Below, piece after piece: positions 1-10,257 of a stretch of DNA of 64,000 nt. Both the position numbers and the translations under genes were made by a program. Numbering within the stretch: position 1 is the stretch's first letter; the number at the start of each line of letters is the position of its first letter. The stretch covers positions 25,887-89,886 of the forward strand of contig JAEPRB010000166.1 in assembly GCA_016758965.1 (NCBI GenBank), read 5' to 3'. Origin of the DNA: Circinella minor. Taxonomy: Eukaryota > Mucoromycota > Mucoromycetes > Mucorales > Lichtheimiaceae. The notes beneath the pieces were generated by a model. It had not been told where the DNA came from, searched no databases, and saw only the letters and a program-made list of their open reading frames with translations.

Positions 1-40
1 TAAAAAAAAAAGAACTTTTCCTCACATTGATAATAATAAG

Positions 41-494
41 AATAGAATCAAGAAAACGTTTAGAAGAAGGAGCCAAAGAATATGGTATTTCAGTGGAACA
101 AGCACAAGATATTTTAAGTGCATCGTAAGTAAAATTACTAGTAAATAGTAAAATGTATATATATATATATATATAAAAGTCAAATAATTATTATTATTTT
201 TGTACATATTTATAGATTACCTGGAATTATTTTAGTTCTTAAACATATTCGTACCAAGTATGGCTCCTCAGAAGGATTTATTCATCAAGAATGTGGTTTA
301 ACAAAAGAACAATGTAAGGTAAAGTTTACATCTTTTTTTTTTCTCTACCTTTTTTTAATGCTTTTATTATTTTAATAAACTCATCTTTTTTTTTTATTCG
401 TTTAACAAATGATTATATTTAGAACCTTCGTGATATAATGATAATTCCAATTCGTTCTGAAGAACGACAACTATATCGAGGAATTGAACCCTGA
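41..494 (+). CDS. C-terminal end of a Tyr/Ser protein phosphatase (PF13350-like); 5' part outside the window
   Basis: Three terminal exons can be read: about 41-124, 216-318 and 423-494, ending in TGA at 492-494. Both introns have GTAAGT/GTAAAG donors and TAG acceptors and keep phase. The last ~85 residues include EEGAKEYGISVEQAQDIL, then VLKHIRTKYGSSEGF and GLTKEQCKNLRDIM. From knowledge of the family, this helical tail (a segment like KYGS-EG followed by LT-EQ--LR) is typical of PF13350 protein tyrosine/serine phosphatases. The catalytic HCxxGKDR loop would lie upstream of base 1, so activity cannot be judged. The start of the first exon is uncertain because the frame stays open to the window edge. 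Confidence 0.55.
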
Positions 495-820
495 AGAATA
501 AAAAAAAAAAAGAGGCTGGAAATAATAATCTAAGGGGGTTTTCTTTTATATATGTATATATATATATAGTTGAATGTATAAAGAATAAGGGGGTGGGGAG
601 AGTGAGAAAGGAAGGGGAAGGAGAGAGGGTTAAGAAGGGTTATTGATTATATAAAGAAAAAAAAAAGATGAAGAATGCAAAAATTCATATGATGAGTTGT
701 TATCCGTGCACTTTTTAATCATACACCACCCACCCGTTAAATTTATTGACATGTAACATTTCTTTTTCTTTTCTTTTTTCTTTCTTTTATATATATCAAA
801 ACTTATTCAAATAACAAAAC
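495..820. other. Intergenic, 326 bp
   Basis: Tandem spacing between two plus-strand genes. It contains a short TA run near 550-566 and a purine-rich GGGGAGAG stretch near 590-640. A pyrimidine-rich tract at 760-788 directly precedes the AMN1-like start and probably belongs to its promoter or 5' UTR. I see no gene. Confidence 0.5.
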
Positions 821-2221
821 ATGTCCATTTCTAAACAATATTCTTATTATCCACATACTGCACTATTTATACCCGAAATTATTAATCATATTCTTAGTTT
901 TATTCTTCCAACAAACAATATAATTACATCAACAACTACTACAAAAGAAGATTATAGTTGCAAAGATTTAATAGAATGTTTATGTGTGAATACTTTTTGG
1001 CATGATTGTGCTGCTCGACTTTTGTGGCGTGATGTTGCTTTTGATGAATCCAATTATAATTCATTTGTAAAATTCGCTAACACGTTAGGAGAAGAAGTAC
1101 AACAAAATGAACAAATAACATTATCACAAGAAGATAATTTATCAGCCAGTACAACTACATCACTTGCAGTAGCCAATAATCCCATTATTCGACATACAAG
1201 TCTATTTTCTAATTGTTTGGACTTTTTATTTATGCCTCCTACACCACCTGAAGATAATGATAAAGATAATAATAGTATTGATGATAGTGACTATGACGAT
1301 GACAATCACAATCACAGCAATATCATGACTGAAAAAGGAATATTACTTTTAAATGACACTAATAAATATATATCATCATCAATATCATCATCGACAACGA
1401 CAACGACAACGACGGTTACAACACAGTCTGATAATAAACAGCCTTTTTCAAATATTTCATTTTACCGATCTGCATTAAGATCACTTACTATACGCAAGAT
1501 TAAAAAAGATTCCATTAATGATTTCTTTGCAGATAAAATTGCGCGTCATTGTACACGTCTTGAACAAATTGACTTTTATATTTGTGATCACGTCAATAAC
1601 GCCACCATTTCACCATTAATACAACATGGACAACTCACTCATATATCGTTAGCTGGATGTTATCAAATTACAGATGAATGTATTATACAAGTCGCTAATA
1701 CTTGTCAACAATTAGAACATTTGGATTTAAGAGCATGTGGTCAAATATCAGACGTTTCGATTTCAGCAATTGCAATGCAATGCGGGGAATTAAAGCATTT
1801 AAATGTAGGACGTGTACGTGATAGACATCGTATCACAGTAAATTCGATTCGATTAATTGCTATGCATACAAAAGTAACTGTATTAGGACTTGCTGGATGT
1901 CAGATTGATGATGAATGTATGTTATTAATGGCTCAATATCGTAATCATAATTTGGAAAGGATTTCTGTCAATAGCTGTCAACGAATCACAAATGTTACTA
2001 TCAAGGCTTATGCACAATATTGTCCTAATTTATCCGTGTTTGAAATGAAAGAGTGTCATTTAATTAACGATTGGGAAACGGTAACAATGCTTGCACAACG
2101 TAAGGTACTTATGACCTTATGTAAACAACAAGATCAGGCATGTTCAACATGGGCAAAACGACAAGGTATTCCATGGGGAGTCACAGCGCCTTCTCGAGAA
2201 ATCAGTAGCAGTTCATCATAA
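821..2221 (+). CDS. AMN1: F-box/leucine-rich-repeat protein, AMN1-like
   Basis: An intronless frame of 466 codons. Residues ~14-80 look like an F-box (IPEIINHILSFIL, then CLCVNTFWHDCAARLLWRDV). A low-complexity acidic and Ser/Thr-rich linker follows at ~85-205. From ~245 to the end there are at least five cysteine-type LRRs of the form LTHISLAGCYQITDECI and LEHLDLRACGQISDVSI. This is the layout of fungal AMN1 proteins. In yeast Amn1 binds Tem1, opposes mitotic exit and also acts as an SCF adaptor for Ace2. Related F-box/LRR proteins (GRR1-like, FBXL) share the repeats, so the symbol is a best match, while SCF adaptor function is the safer call. It converges on the proteasome gene downstream. 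Confidence 0.75.
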   Translation: MSISKQYSYYPHTALFIPEIINHILSFILPTNNIITSTTTTKEDYSCKDLIECLCVNTFWHDCAARLLWRDVAFDESNYNSFVKFANTLGEEVQQNEQITLSQEDNLSASTTTSLAVANNPIIRHTSLFSNCLDFLFMPPTPPEDNDKDNNSIDDSDYDDDNHNHSNIMTEKGILLLNDTNKYISSSISSSTTTTTTTVTTQSDNKQPFSNISFYRSALRSLTIRKIKKDSINDFFADKIARHCTRLEQIDFYICDHVNNATISPLIQHGQLTHISLAGCYQITDECIIQVANTCQQLEHLDLRACGQISDVSISAIAMQCGELKHLNVGRVRDRHRITVNSIRLIAMHTKVTVLGLAGCQIDDECMLLMAQYRNHNLERISVNSCQRITNVTIKAYAQYCPNLSVFEMKECHLINDWETVTMLAQRKVLMTLCKQQDQACSTWAKRQGIPWGVTAPSREISSSSS

Positions 2222-2614
2222 TAGCAATCTACACACACACACACACACACATTCACGTACATATCATAACTACGCATATTTCTCCTCGATACATTTCCTT
2301 TTATTTTTAATTTGTCTTTTCCATACGTAATTGATCTTTTTTAATTACATACACTCATTCATAACAACAAGAAGTATATATGCATAGTAGTAAATTCTTA
2401 ATCCATTTCCTTCTAATTATAAAATAATATTTTATCCACGACGTATAATAATACACCTTCGTATAAAACATAATAATTTCCTCGTTGATAATTAATATGA
2501 CATAATCGAATGTATTTTTGCAAAGTGAAAAAAAATGAGGATGAGTGGGAATTGTTTTTTTTTATTACTGTTATTAAATTGTTGAATTTGAAAGATGGAT
2601 CCACACAAGTTGTT
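2222..2614. other. Convergent intergenic region, 393 bp
   Basis: Shared 3' flank of the AMN1-like gene (+) and the proteasome gene (-). It holds an (AC)n run at about 2231-2250 and AT-rich sequence suited to poly(A) sites on both strands. Open frames crossing it are short and AT-biased and do not look coding. Confidence 0.5.
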
Positions 2615-3664
2615 TTAATCTCTCTTCAATGGGAAATGCTGAACTTCTACTGGTTGACCTCTTCGAATAATAAAAATTTGAAGACAATCACCAGTGTAAA
2701 TATCACGTTCAGTAGCAGATGTGAATGCATCTTTTACGATTGAAATAACCTGGTCCAATTCCAATGGTGTGTACGATGTATTTGCCATGTTTTTACGACC
2801 CACCTAAATAATTATAATTATAATTTTTTTTTTCCAATTACTTTCTTTTCCTGCTTCCTCTTTTTTTTTCTATTGTTATCCAATGAAGCAAATATTTACC
2901 TGGTTATCCAAAAATGGTTGAATCAATGCAGCTGCTGAACCATTGGCACGATAAGATTCACGTTCAGATGAACCAACAGCATCATAACAGTATACAGCAC
3001 CTACACCTTGATCATCTACACCACCCATACAACAAAAACTATAATATGGGAAAAATCGTTTTTGATAAAGTGTAATTGAAAGCATTTGAGCCAATGCTGT
3101 TACTGACATATTCTTATCATGTGCAAACTTGTACCACTACAATATACATAGATACATATAAATAATTCGTATTTTATATCCATAATTTTATTAAGATCTT
3201 TTTTTTCGATAATAATGAGAAAAAAAAAGAAGTGAATGTATATGTACCTTGAGTCTTTGTTCGAGTACTTTTTTCAACGTCAAACCGTCAGCATGAAAAC
3301 CATTCATGGCAATGACGGCATTATCACCTAATTCATAAGCTTTTGGCGCGTATCGTGAATTAATACTGTAACCGGTACTTTGTCGGGTATCTGAAGCAAC
3401 AACACAAAAGTCTTTGCCTGCAATAGCTAAACTCGTTCTGAATAAAGAAAGAATTCATAAAACGAAAAAAAAGTGAATGCGTTTAATAAATAAAATAAAA
3501 ATACCACTAGTTAATATACAACATAATCAATTGATAAAAAAAAAGTGGGAAATAAGAAAAATAAAAGAAATAAAAGCTTACCCGCCATTATCATCATAAG
3601 GTTCAAAACGATGTTCTATGGGAGCTGAAACGAATTCAGTAGGATTTGAAATTGAATAGTCCAT
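2615..3664 (-). CDS. PRE7: 20S proteasome subunit beta-6 (PRE7/PSMB1 type)
   Basis: Four exons on the minus strand: 3664-3582, 3437-3248, 3136-2900 and 2803-2615, giving 232 aa. Phases 2/0/0 close exactly. The protein begins with a short propeptide-like segment ending [20 protein letters not shown], as in yeast Pre7 (241 aa). It continues with the proteasome core motifs [14 protein letters not shown] and [15 protein letters not shown], and a glycine-rich [21 protein letters not shown] strand region. The C-terminus [12 protein letters not shown] followed by [10 protein letters not shown] matches the beta-6 ending (LKRD). Beta-6 is a structural, non-proteolytic subunit of the inner rings. It is divergent from the membrane-protein gene at 4813, with an inverted-repeat element inserted between them. 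Confidence 0.92.
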
Positions 3665-4035
3665 CGATAAAAAGAAGTGTTATATAAAAAGAGAAATATA
3701 TGTAAAAAGAAAAAGAAAAAAGGCACACAATCAAGCGGACGCGTCATTCAATCTTGTCAAGTAGCAATTTTGGTTTTTAGGTAATAATCGAAGCTCCGCT
3801 GACCAAAAACGGATTGCTTGTATTTTGGTAATAATGATTTTGATTAATTCGAACACACACATAAGAATTCGTATTCATTTAAAGGTTTATATAATAAAAT
3901 CTGTTATTTAGCATGGGTAAAGTCACAGTGAACATTATTGGATAATTTCGAGGGTTTACTTGTAGTCGAACAAAAGATTTAATAAATGAAATAACAAATA
4001 CTAATAAATGTTTATACAGTACGACCTTTTTTTTT
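3665..4035. other. 5' flank of the proteasome gene up to the MITE, 371 bp
   Basis: Minus-strand promoter region. A slightly GC-richer patch lies at 3735-3815. The run of nine T at 4027-4035 abuts the inverted-repeat element. No coding sequence is apparent and no proteasome control element could be identified with confidence. Confidence 0.4.
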
Positions 4036-4057
4036 GGGAATTGCTACGGACACCCCA
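4036..4057 (+). repeat. Left terminal inverted repeat of the 460-bp element
   Basis: 22 bp identical to the reverse complement of 4474-4495. It is followed after 7 bp by the inner repeat at 4065-4080. Confidence 0.85.
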
Positions 4058-4473
4058 TATTTTGCTTACGGACACCCCACAAATAAACAGTTATCAACCA
4101 AGTTTTTAGACCATATAAATTATAGTAACAGCGTTATCAACACCAATAGCGCTTGTTTAACCGCTCATATCTAACATTAAAACAAACACGTATCTTGTTT
4201 GTTTTGTCTTCATAAGGACTATAACTCCCACCTGAGTACATAATGGGTATAGTAGTAAGAAAGCATAAGAGATATTGACTGTTGTTATCATAGAACGTTG
4301 AACTGCTAATACAAGTCCCATAAACGTTTTCAAGTTTTATAACGATCATAACTGTATAGATAGTGTATAAATGACCGAATACGATGTAATCATATAAAAT
4401 TGTCGTGTACCTTTGAAAAATTATCAAAGTGGGGTGTCCGTAAGAGTCGGAATTACCTAATATAGTATGCTTT

Positions 4474-4495
4474 TGGGGTGTCCGTAGCAATTCCC
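4474..4495 (-). repeat. Right terminal inverted repeat of the 460-bp element
   Basis: 22 bp, an exact inverted copy of 4036-4057. The inner repeat 4429-4444 lies 29 bp inward, so the spacing differs from the left end, where it is 7 bp. Confidence 0.85.
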
Positions 4496-4812
4496 TTTTT
4501 TTTAATTTTTACGTAAAATAAGTACATATATATATAAATATATGATTTGGTTAACATGATAGAAAAATAATTGTACTTAGCATAATGAAACCGTTCCAAA
4601 GATATGGAATTTTAGGTTTTATTTGATGCGATTTAAGGGATAAGGTATAATAAAATAATGCCACGGTTTCAGATTGTCGGGATGTTATAACAAAAATTAA
4701 CAGAAAATGGATTGAGTAGAGAGTCTTTTGTTTATAATTCTTTTCTTGTACAATTTTTTTTTGTTTTGTTTTTTTACTAATTCTGGATAAGTTTACATGA
4801 TAATACCAAATT
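4496..4812. other. 5' flank of the membrane-protein gene, 317 bp
   Basis: T-rich sequence from the element boundary to the ATG at 4813. It probably holds the promoter and leader. TTTCAG sits immediately around the proposed start (4827-4832), so an upstream first exon spliced at that AG cannot be excluded. Confidence 0.35.
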
Positions 4813-6621
4813 ATGTATCTTTCAGAGCAGTCGCCCGACGGGGTGCCACTACCAGGGACAGTTACCATAGATCCTGGAGATGCGATTGTTATTGCGTTCT
4901 ACGGTGTTGTAGTTGCCTATAGTGCTGAAGTACTGTATCGTTGCTTAGCCTTGAGGTTAGATCCAAATGAACGTATGATACGATTTTTTAAGTCAGTAAT
5001 GGCAACATCCTTTTTTATTAAAGCGATCTTATTTATGACATTCGATACGTAAGCGTATTTAGCTTTATTTATTATTATTATTTTTATATTAAAAACTTTT
5101 TGTTCAAGCTATCTAATGTGCTTTTTTTTAAATAATAAATAATAATAATAACAGTAATGACTCGGTCGATTGTAACGCAACTGTTCGTGTAGCCGATTTT
5201 TTTTACCATTTTGGTATTACATCAGGTGATGCTGTATTATTATTGCGACTTAAAGCAGTAGTACCTGTCAACTGGCAATTCCCAATGAACGTCTTTCATC
5301 TTTGCATTATCATTTTCCGTTTGGGTGTCGGTATCATTGATGTAGTTGTAATCGATTATGCAACACGTGACGGGGCTATATGTACATACCTTGAAAATAG
5401 TTTTGCAAGTATGATTTATAATGTGCTCCCGAGATGATAAAGAAATAGAGTTTTGATGTTTATTTGCTTTCCTAACCTATTGATATATATATATAGTGGG
5501 GTCCTGTTTATACATTTCTAGATACAGCTATCGATTTATATGTTACTATCATGATAGGTTTTTTTCTTTCAAAACATATTCGTCGATTACGTGCTACTCG
5601 CACACAAGGAAATGTTTCTTCTTATATCGGAATTCTTATACAGAACATCATTCGTACCACCATTTTGACGATCGTTAATCTAATATCAGCTATATTTATT
5701 CTCGAGGTATTAAAACTAAATGGATGATCTTAAAAACAAACCATATAATGTGTATATAGCCATATGTTTGAAGACTGATCTAATTCATTATCTGCTCAAT
5801 TTTTTTTCTTATAATTATTATTACAGAAAACTACTATACGTGGGATCATGGTAATTTGGCCTATTGTCAATTTACTTTTTGTGGTCCTTATAGGTTATGA
5901 TGCTGATTTGGCACAAGCTGTACGTCGTCTCCATTCTTGTATATGTAATTGTTCATTACCTCAACATTCAAGTCCAACCCAAAGGACCCAACTCCGTAAT
6001 AATAATGCTGATGGTGGTAGAGGAGAAGGAAGAAATATTGATTCTTACTATACTTCATCGTTAGCAGCACTTCCCTGCATACATTGTGGTCAAGTCAGGC
6101 GACCATCAATCGGAGGTGGAAATTCAACTTCAATACCCATGTTTCGAGGAATGTGGTCAGACTCGCGTATTCCCAGGCAACGATGTATTTCAAGGACCCC
6201 ATCCTTCCTTGCAACTACTACAATTTCATCTGTATCAACAACAGATACTCATGTTATAACTAGTCGTGAAGAAGTATCTCCAGGATATTACAGTGCCGTT
6301 CAATCTTCCTTAACTTCACCGTATAACTCATCCATGCCGGAGCTGCTCTCACCACGGTTACAGCAGCAACCAGACTTATCAAGTAGCAATGATTGTTTAG
6401 CAAATGCTTTTTATGATGCCAACCTATTGATTCCTTCAAGAAGTCATTCTCTTCGTTCTTTTACATCTGCTAATAAAAAGGAGAAGAATAAATCTGATAA
6501 TAATGATTCTAATGATAGCAAGGATTCTACAGTATACAATTTACAACAACCACATACTACTAATAGTAGTATACCTTCTTCTAGTTCATCAGAAACCTCT
6601 CCTCCAGCTCATCAATCTTGA
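4813..6621 (+). CDS. Multi-pass membrane protein, unknown function, possible seven-TM receptor-like
   Basis: Four exons: 4813-5048, 5155-5404, 5497-5706 and 5827-6621, about 496 aa. Hydrophobic segments lie at roughly residues 24-46, 58-76, 100-118, 126-148, 168-186, 205-230 and 238-256. They are followed by a ~235-residue Ser/Thr-rich hydrophilic tail containing two CxxC-like pairs. The topology suggests a seven-TM protein with a long cytoplasmic tail, but I recognise no family motif and assign no ligand or function. The second intron is odd. The only phase-compatible donor with a good U1 match is GCAAGT at 5405, a GC-AG intron. The GT at 5409 gives the wrong phase, and the alternative GTGCTC at 5423 is weak. 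The start is the first in-frame ATG; an upstream exon is possible. Confidence 0.65.
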
Positions 6622-8103
6622 CTTACCTCTCCAAAGAAGTAGTGCTTTATACCCACTTCATATTTATTAACCAAATTTTAATGCTATATTATTTTTTAAT
6701 GTATGTAATTCTGTTCTTTTTAGCACATCTCTAATAACATTTGTGATTTACTGCCTAATAGTTTATACTTTTTTTTCTTTTAATAAAGATACCAAAACGC
6801 ATACAGAACAGGAAATATAATGGTCGATCTCCTATATCTTAAGGGGAAGGGAGTAAGATTTTGTATCATCAATATGAGAGTAAACAAGAAAAAAAAAAGG
6901 TTCTTCTCATTCTTTCCCTCTATTTTTTTCTTCCTTTGTACATAATCCGTAACAAGAATTAGCCTGGCAAGAAAGTATAAAAAAAATTGATCATACGTAT
7001 ACGTATATATATATACCTTATCGAGAATTTTTCTTTCTTTCGTTTGCCCCTATTCTATATATTGTTTAAAAAAAGTCTAACAAGTTTATTTGTTTTTCTA
7101 ACGTGTCTGCATTCTTTTTTATAATTGTAATAACTATGCTTTATTATTTGTACGCTCGTAGATATATTTTACGTAATAACTAATCACGTTCCAATCGTTA
7201 CCTCTTTCTCCCTAGTGTGTACTTACTTCTTTTTTTGGACATATCTCCGTGATATAAACATAACACGAAATTCTTTTCTCTACTTTTTAAATAGAGAAAT
7301 TTAGGGACACATTATACACTTTCTAAGATTTGTAGTTGGTTATATTATTATTTCTGTAAATGACCACTTAAACCAAACTTTAAACATCAGAAAAAAAAAT
7401 CATTACATGGTTATATTAGACAGTGTATACAAATCTATAACCTTTCCCGGTCCCCTGTCATATTGAGTTGGCGGGAACTGACAACAGACAGACCCAGAAA
7501 AAAAAATTAAGGGACGAAAAAAAAAATCCAACTGTTGTCGTTAAATTTTGTCGATCTGTCTATATAATAAATAAACACAAAGTTCATACAAGTGAGGAGT
7601 GTTTTTTTATACAAGGAAGAGAGAAAAAAAAATTAAAGCATTAGATACGTAACTTATTCTTTAAGTTCAAAATGATCATAAGATAAACAGTAATTTCGAT
7701 GCATCATTTTCTTGTAAGTAAAATAAATATATATATACATGATATATACTCCTGGCCGTTCCTCTTTTGGGAGAACAAAAGGAAATAGTAACTTAGGAGG
7801 TTTAAAATTATTATATACAATACATAATGCAAGTTTCCCCTTCTGCTTAATATTATTTCATGTTATAAGGTTATGTGTTTTTATGAGAGAGGGAAAAACT
7901 TTATCGTTCAAACAAAAAAAGAGTTATTGTCTCCTCCAACAACTTGTTAGAAATTATTGTTCAGAGCTTCTCCCCTTTCTTTTTTTTTTCATTTTTTTTT
8001 TTTTGTATAAAAGCAAACATATATATATATATTGGATAGAAAAGAATTTACTTCTACGACACGTGTTCACATACAATATACATAGATAATAATATAATCA
8101 AAT
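6622..8103. other. Intergenic, 1.48 kb
   Basis: Lies between two plus-strand genes. It is AT-rich with many poly-A and poly-T tracts and short TA runs (7000-7015, 8018-8030). A 116-codon frame at 7739-8089 is low-complexity (runs of F, L and K), has no splice or family support, and lies where the promoter and leader of the downstream gene should be. I see no supported gene or RNA. Confidence 0.45.
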
Positions 8104-10257
8104 ATGATAAATTCATTATTTTTAGTCATCACAGCACTACTGTCAACACAATTATTACTTTGTATTACTAATAATAATATAATGGTTAATGCCATTTCGA
8201 TTGACGATATGATTTTTAAAACACCAGAATATATTGGAGACAAACCACCGAGTATTCCATTACTTTTTCAAAGTGGTGTGGTAATGTTGTTATGACTTTA
8301 TTTTATTTTTTATCAGCTTATATACAACAAGGAATACAGAGTCGTCGCTCTTTTTTTTTACTAATAAGTATATATATGTTATAGCCCACTGCCAAGTTTT
8401 CTATTGGTAAGTTACAACTTATTGTTTCGATCTTCATGATAATAAGATATACATATAATAATTTTTTTTCATATCTATTATAATATAGGTACACCACCAC
8501 AAAATTTCACTGGCATATTCGATACAGGATCACCTATAACTTGGGCATTATCCAGTGAATGTCGAGATCATGGTTGTACAAATGTGCCAATAAGCGAAAA
8601 GTTCAATCAAAAGGCTTCTAATACCAATTCACCAATTCCAACTGAAATTGATTTACACTATTTAGATGGTACACACGTTCAATTGAAACCTGAATTAGTA
8701 AGTTTAGTTATATTTTGAACTTTAGTTTGCTGGGAAAAGAAGAAGAAAGGGAATTATAATCCTTTGTTTAAGCATTGATGTTATTGTAATGTTATTATTA
8801 TAGGATACTGTGACACTTGCAAAACAATTCCAATTCCCACGCCATTTGATAGGTGAAGTAACTATGATTGAATATCCTGCAGGATTTGTACCAGCAGCAA
8901 GTAAGTTTGTTTTTCTTTATTATTATAATTATGATTATACATATTTATACTAAGTAACTAAACTTCAAACTCAATAATAATTGCAATAAGATGCAAGAAT
9001 TGGTATGGGTGATTACAGTAATAAAATTCTTGATCCAAATCCACAAGCAATGGCAAATAATCCTGGTCAGTCTATCGGTATGTAAAAAGGAATAAAAGCT
9101 CCTTTTTGTAAAGAAAAAAAGGTCAATTTGGAAGTAAAGGGGTAGAACAAAGGGCTTTCTGACAGGACAAAATCGGGGAGGATAAAAGAATTTTTGATGG
9201 GAGTTCTGAGGGAAAGAAAAAAGAAGCTTTACAAGAAATATACTCACTAACAACCTTCGATCCTTTTTAAATAACAATAACCAAAAAAAAAAAAAAAAAA
9301 AAAAAAAACAGGAGGCGGATTAGCACGTCGAGCAGGTAAATTGATTATATTTTTTTCATGTGAAAAAAAATTCTCCCATTTAAATTATGATCTAACATGT
9401 AAGCAACAATAGCTGGTGATGCACACACTTCTACAGGCCCTGCTACATCAGGCTCCCCCAACTTCCGTAAAAAACGAGGATTCCCCACCTCAGCTATTAA
9501 TTTCTTGTGGGTTCTTGGTAATGATCCAAGTATGTATACAGGCCCATTATACAAGTTAGACTTGATCAGTGCAGCCGATAGTGGGACATCACCATTTTGG
9601 AAGGTGCCTTTGAAAGGATTATCGTTCAAAAATCAAGAGTTTAAGCTTTCTGGTGGGTCCTATGGTACAATCTCTTCAAGTACTCCTTATATTATGGTCC
9701 CACCTTCTGTTGCAGGTGATATTAATAATGCTATTGGAGCACATTATAATGAGCAAAGTCGAATGTATACAATTTCATGTTCAGCACGAGATTACTTGAA
9801 GCCTTTGGTTATTGAGTTTTCTCAAGGTCTTAATGCGGTTATTTCGGCAATACAATATATTAACGAATTCAATCACCCACCTACTGATAGTTCTCAACAA
9901 GAAGACCAGTGCTTTTCTACGATTGTCAATGGCCCTGATGATCATACCATCTATTTAGGTGGACCCTTTTTCAGATCTTATTATCTTGGTTTCGCTATTA
10001 CAGAGTTACAACTGAATATTGCGCAAAGTGTAGTGAATACAGGTGCGACACTTGCGACAACTTCGTCCTATAATGAAGGCCAGCAAGCAGATACCCCTCA
10101 ACTACCAGCACCGGGACAAAAAGAGCAGTCTAATGTAGATAATTCCAATACATCATTACCTCCTCCACAACAAGGGGATAGTCAACCAACAACCGCTACC
10201 AGTGGAGCAAAGGATACCAACACTAGCCCTGGAGATACCCCCAAGAATCCATTTTAA
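8104..10257 (+). CDS. Secreted pepsin-like (A1 family) protein with a missing second catalytic Asp
   Basis: Seven exons: 8104-8280, 8385-8406, 8489-8697, 8804-8900, 8991-9077, 9312-9335 and 9413-10257, giving 486 aa with consistent phases. A hydrophobic signal peptide covers ~1-29. The first lobe has GTPPQNFTGIFDTGSP, so the first catalytic Asp is D78. In the second lobe the place of the DTG triad reads GTISSSTPYIMVPP, so residues 293-295 are SSS and the second Asp is replaced. In the A1 family both Asp are required, so the protein is predicted to be inactive as a protease. Exons 2 and 6 are only 22 and 24 nt. The acceptor of exon 6 follows 26 consecutive A (9283-9308) rather than pyrimidines. 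The last ~70 residues are Pro/Ser/Thr/Gln-rich without a hydrophobic GPI-type tail. Likely secreted or wall-associated; role unknown. Confidence 0.85.

Larger units (their letters stand above)
4036..4495. mobile_element. Non-autonomous inverted-repeat element (MITE-like), 460 bp
   Basis: The two ends are perfect 22-bp inverted repeats: 4036-4057 (begins GGGAATTGCTACGGACACCC) and 4474-4495. A second, inner pair is also perfect over 16 bp: 4065-4080 (CTTACGGACACCCCAC) and 4429-4444. The core CGGACACCCC therefore occurs four times, two in each orientation. The element is flanked by T9 on the left and T8 on the right, which could be a T-rich target duplication of 8-9 bp or simply insertion into a T tract. 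Its 460 bp carry no transposase. An open frame on the minus strand reads straight through the right terminal repeat and is not a convincing gene. Superfamily not assigned. Confidence 0.8.

Noticed and set aside
4137..4490. A 117-codon minus-strand frame inside the 460-bp element
   Set aside because: It reads across the right terminal inverted repeat and shows no transposase or other motif; chance frame.
7739..8089. A 116-codon plus-strand frame upstream of the aspartic-protease-like gene
   Set aside because: Rich in F/L/K from T and A tracts, overlaps the expected promoter and leader, no recognisable domain.
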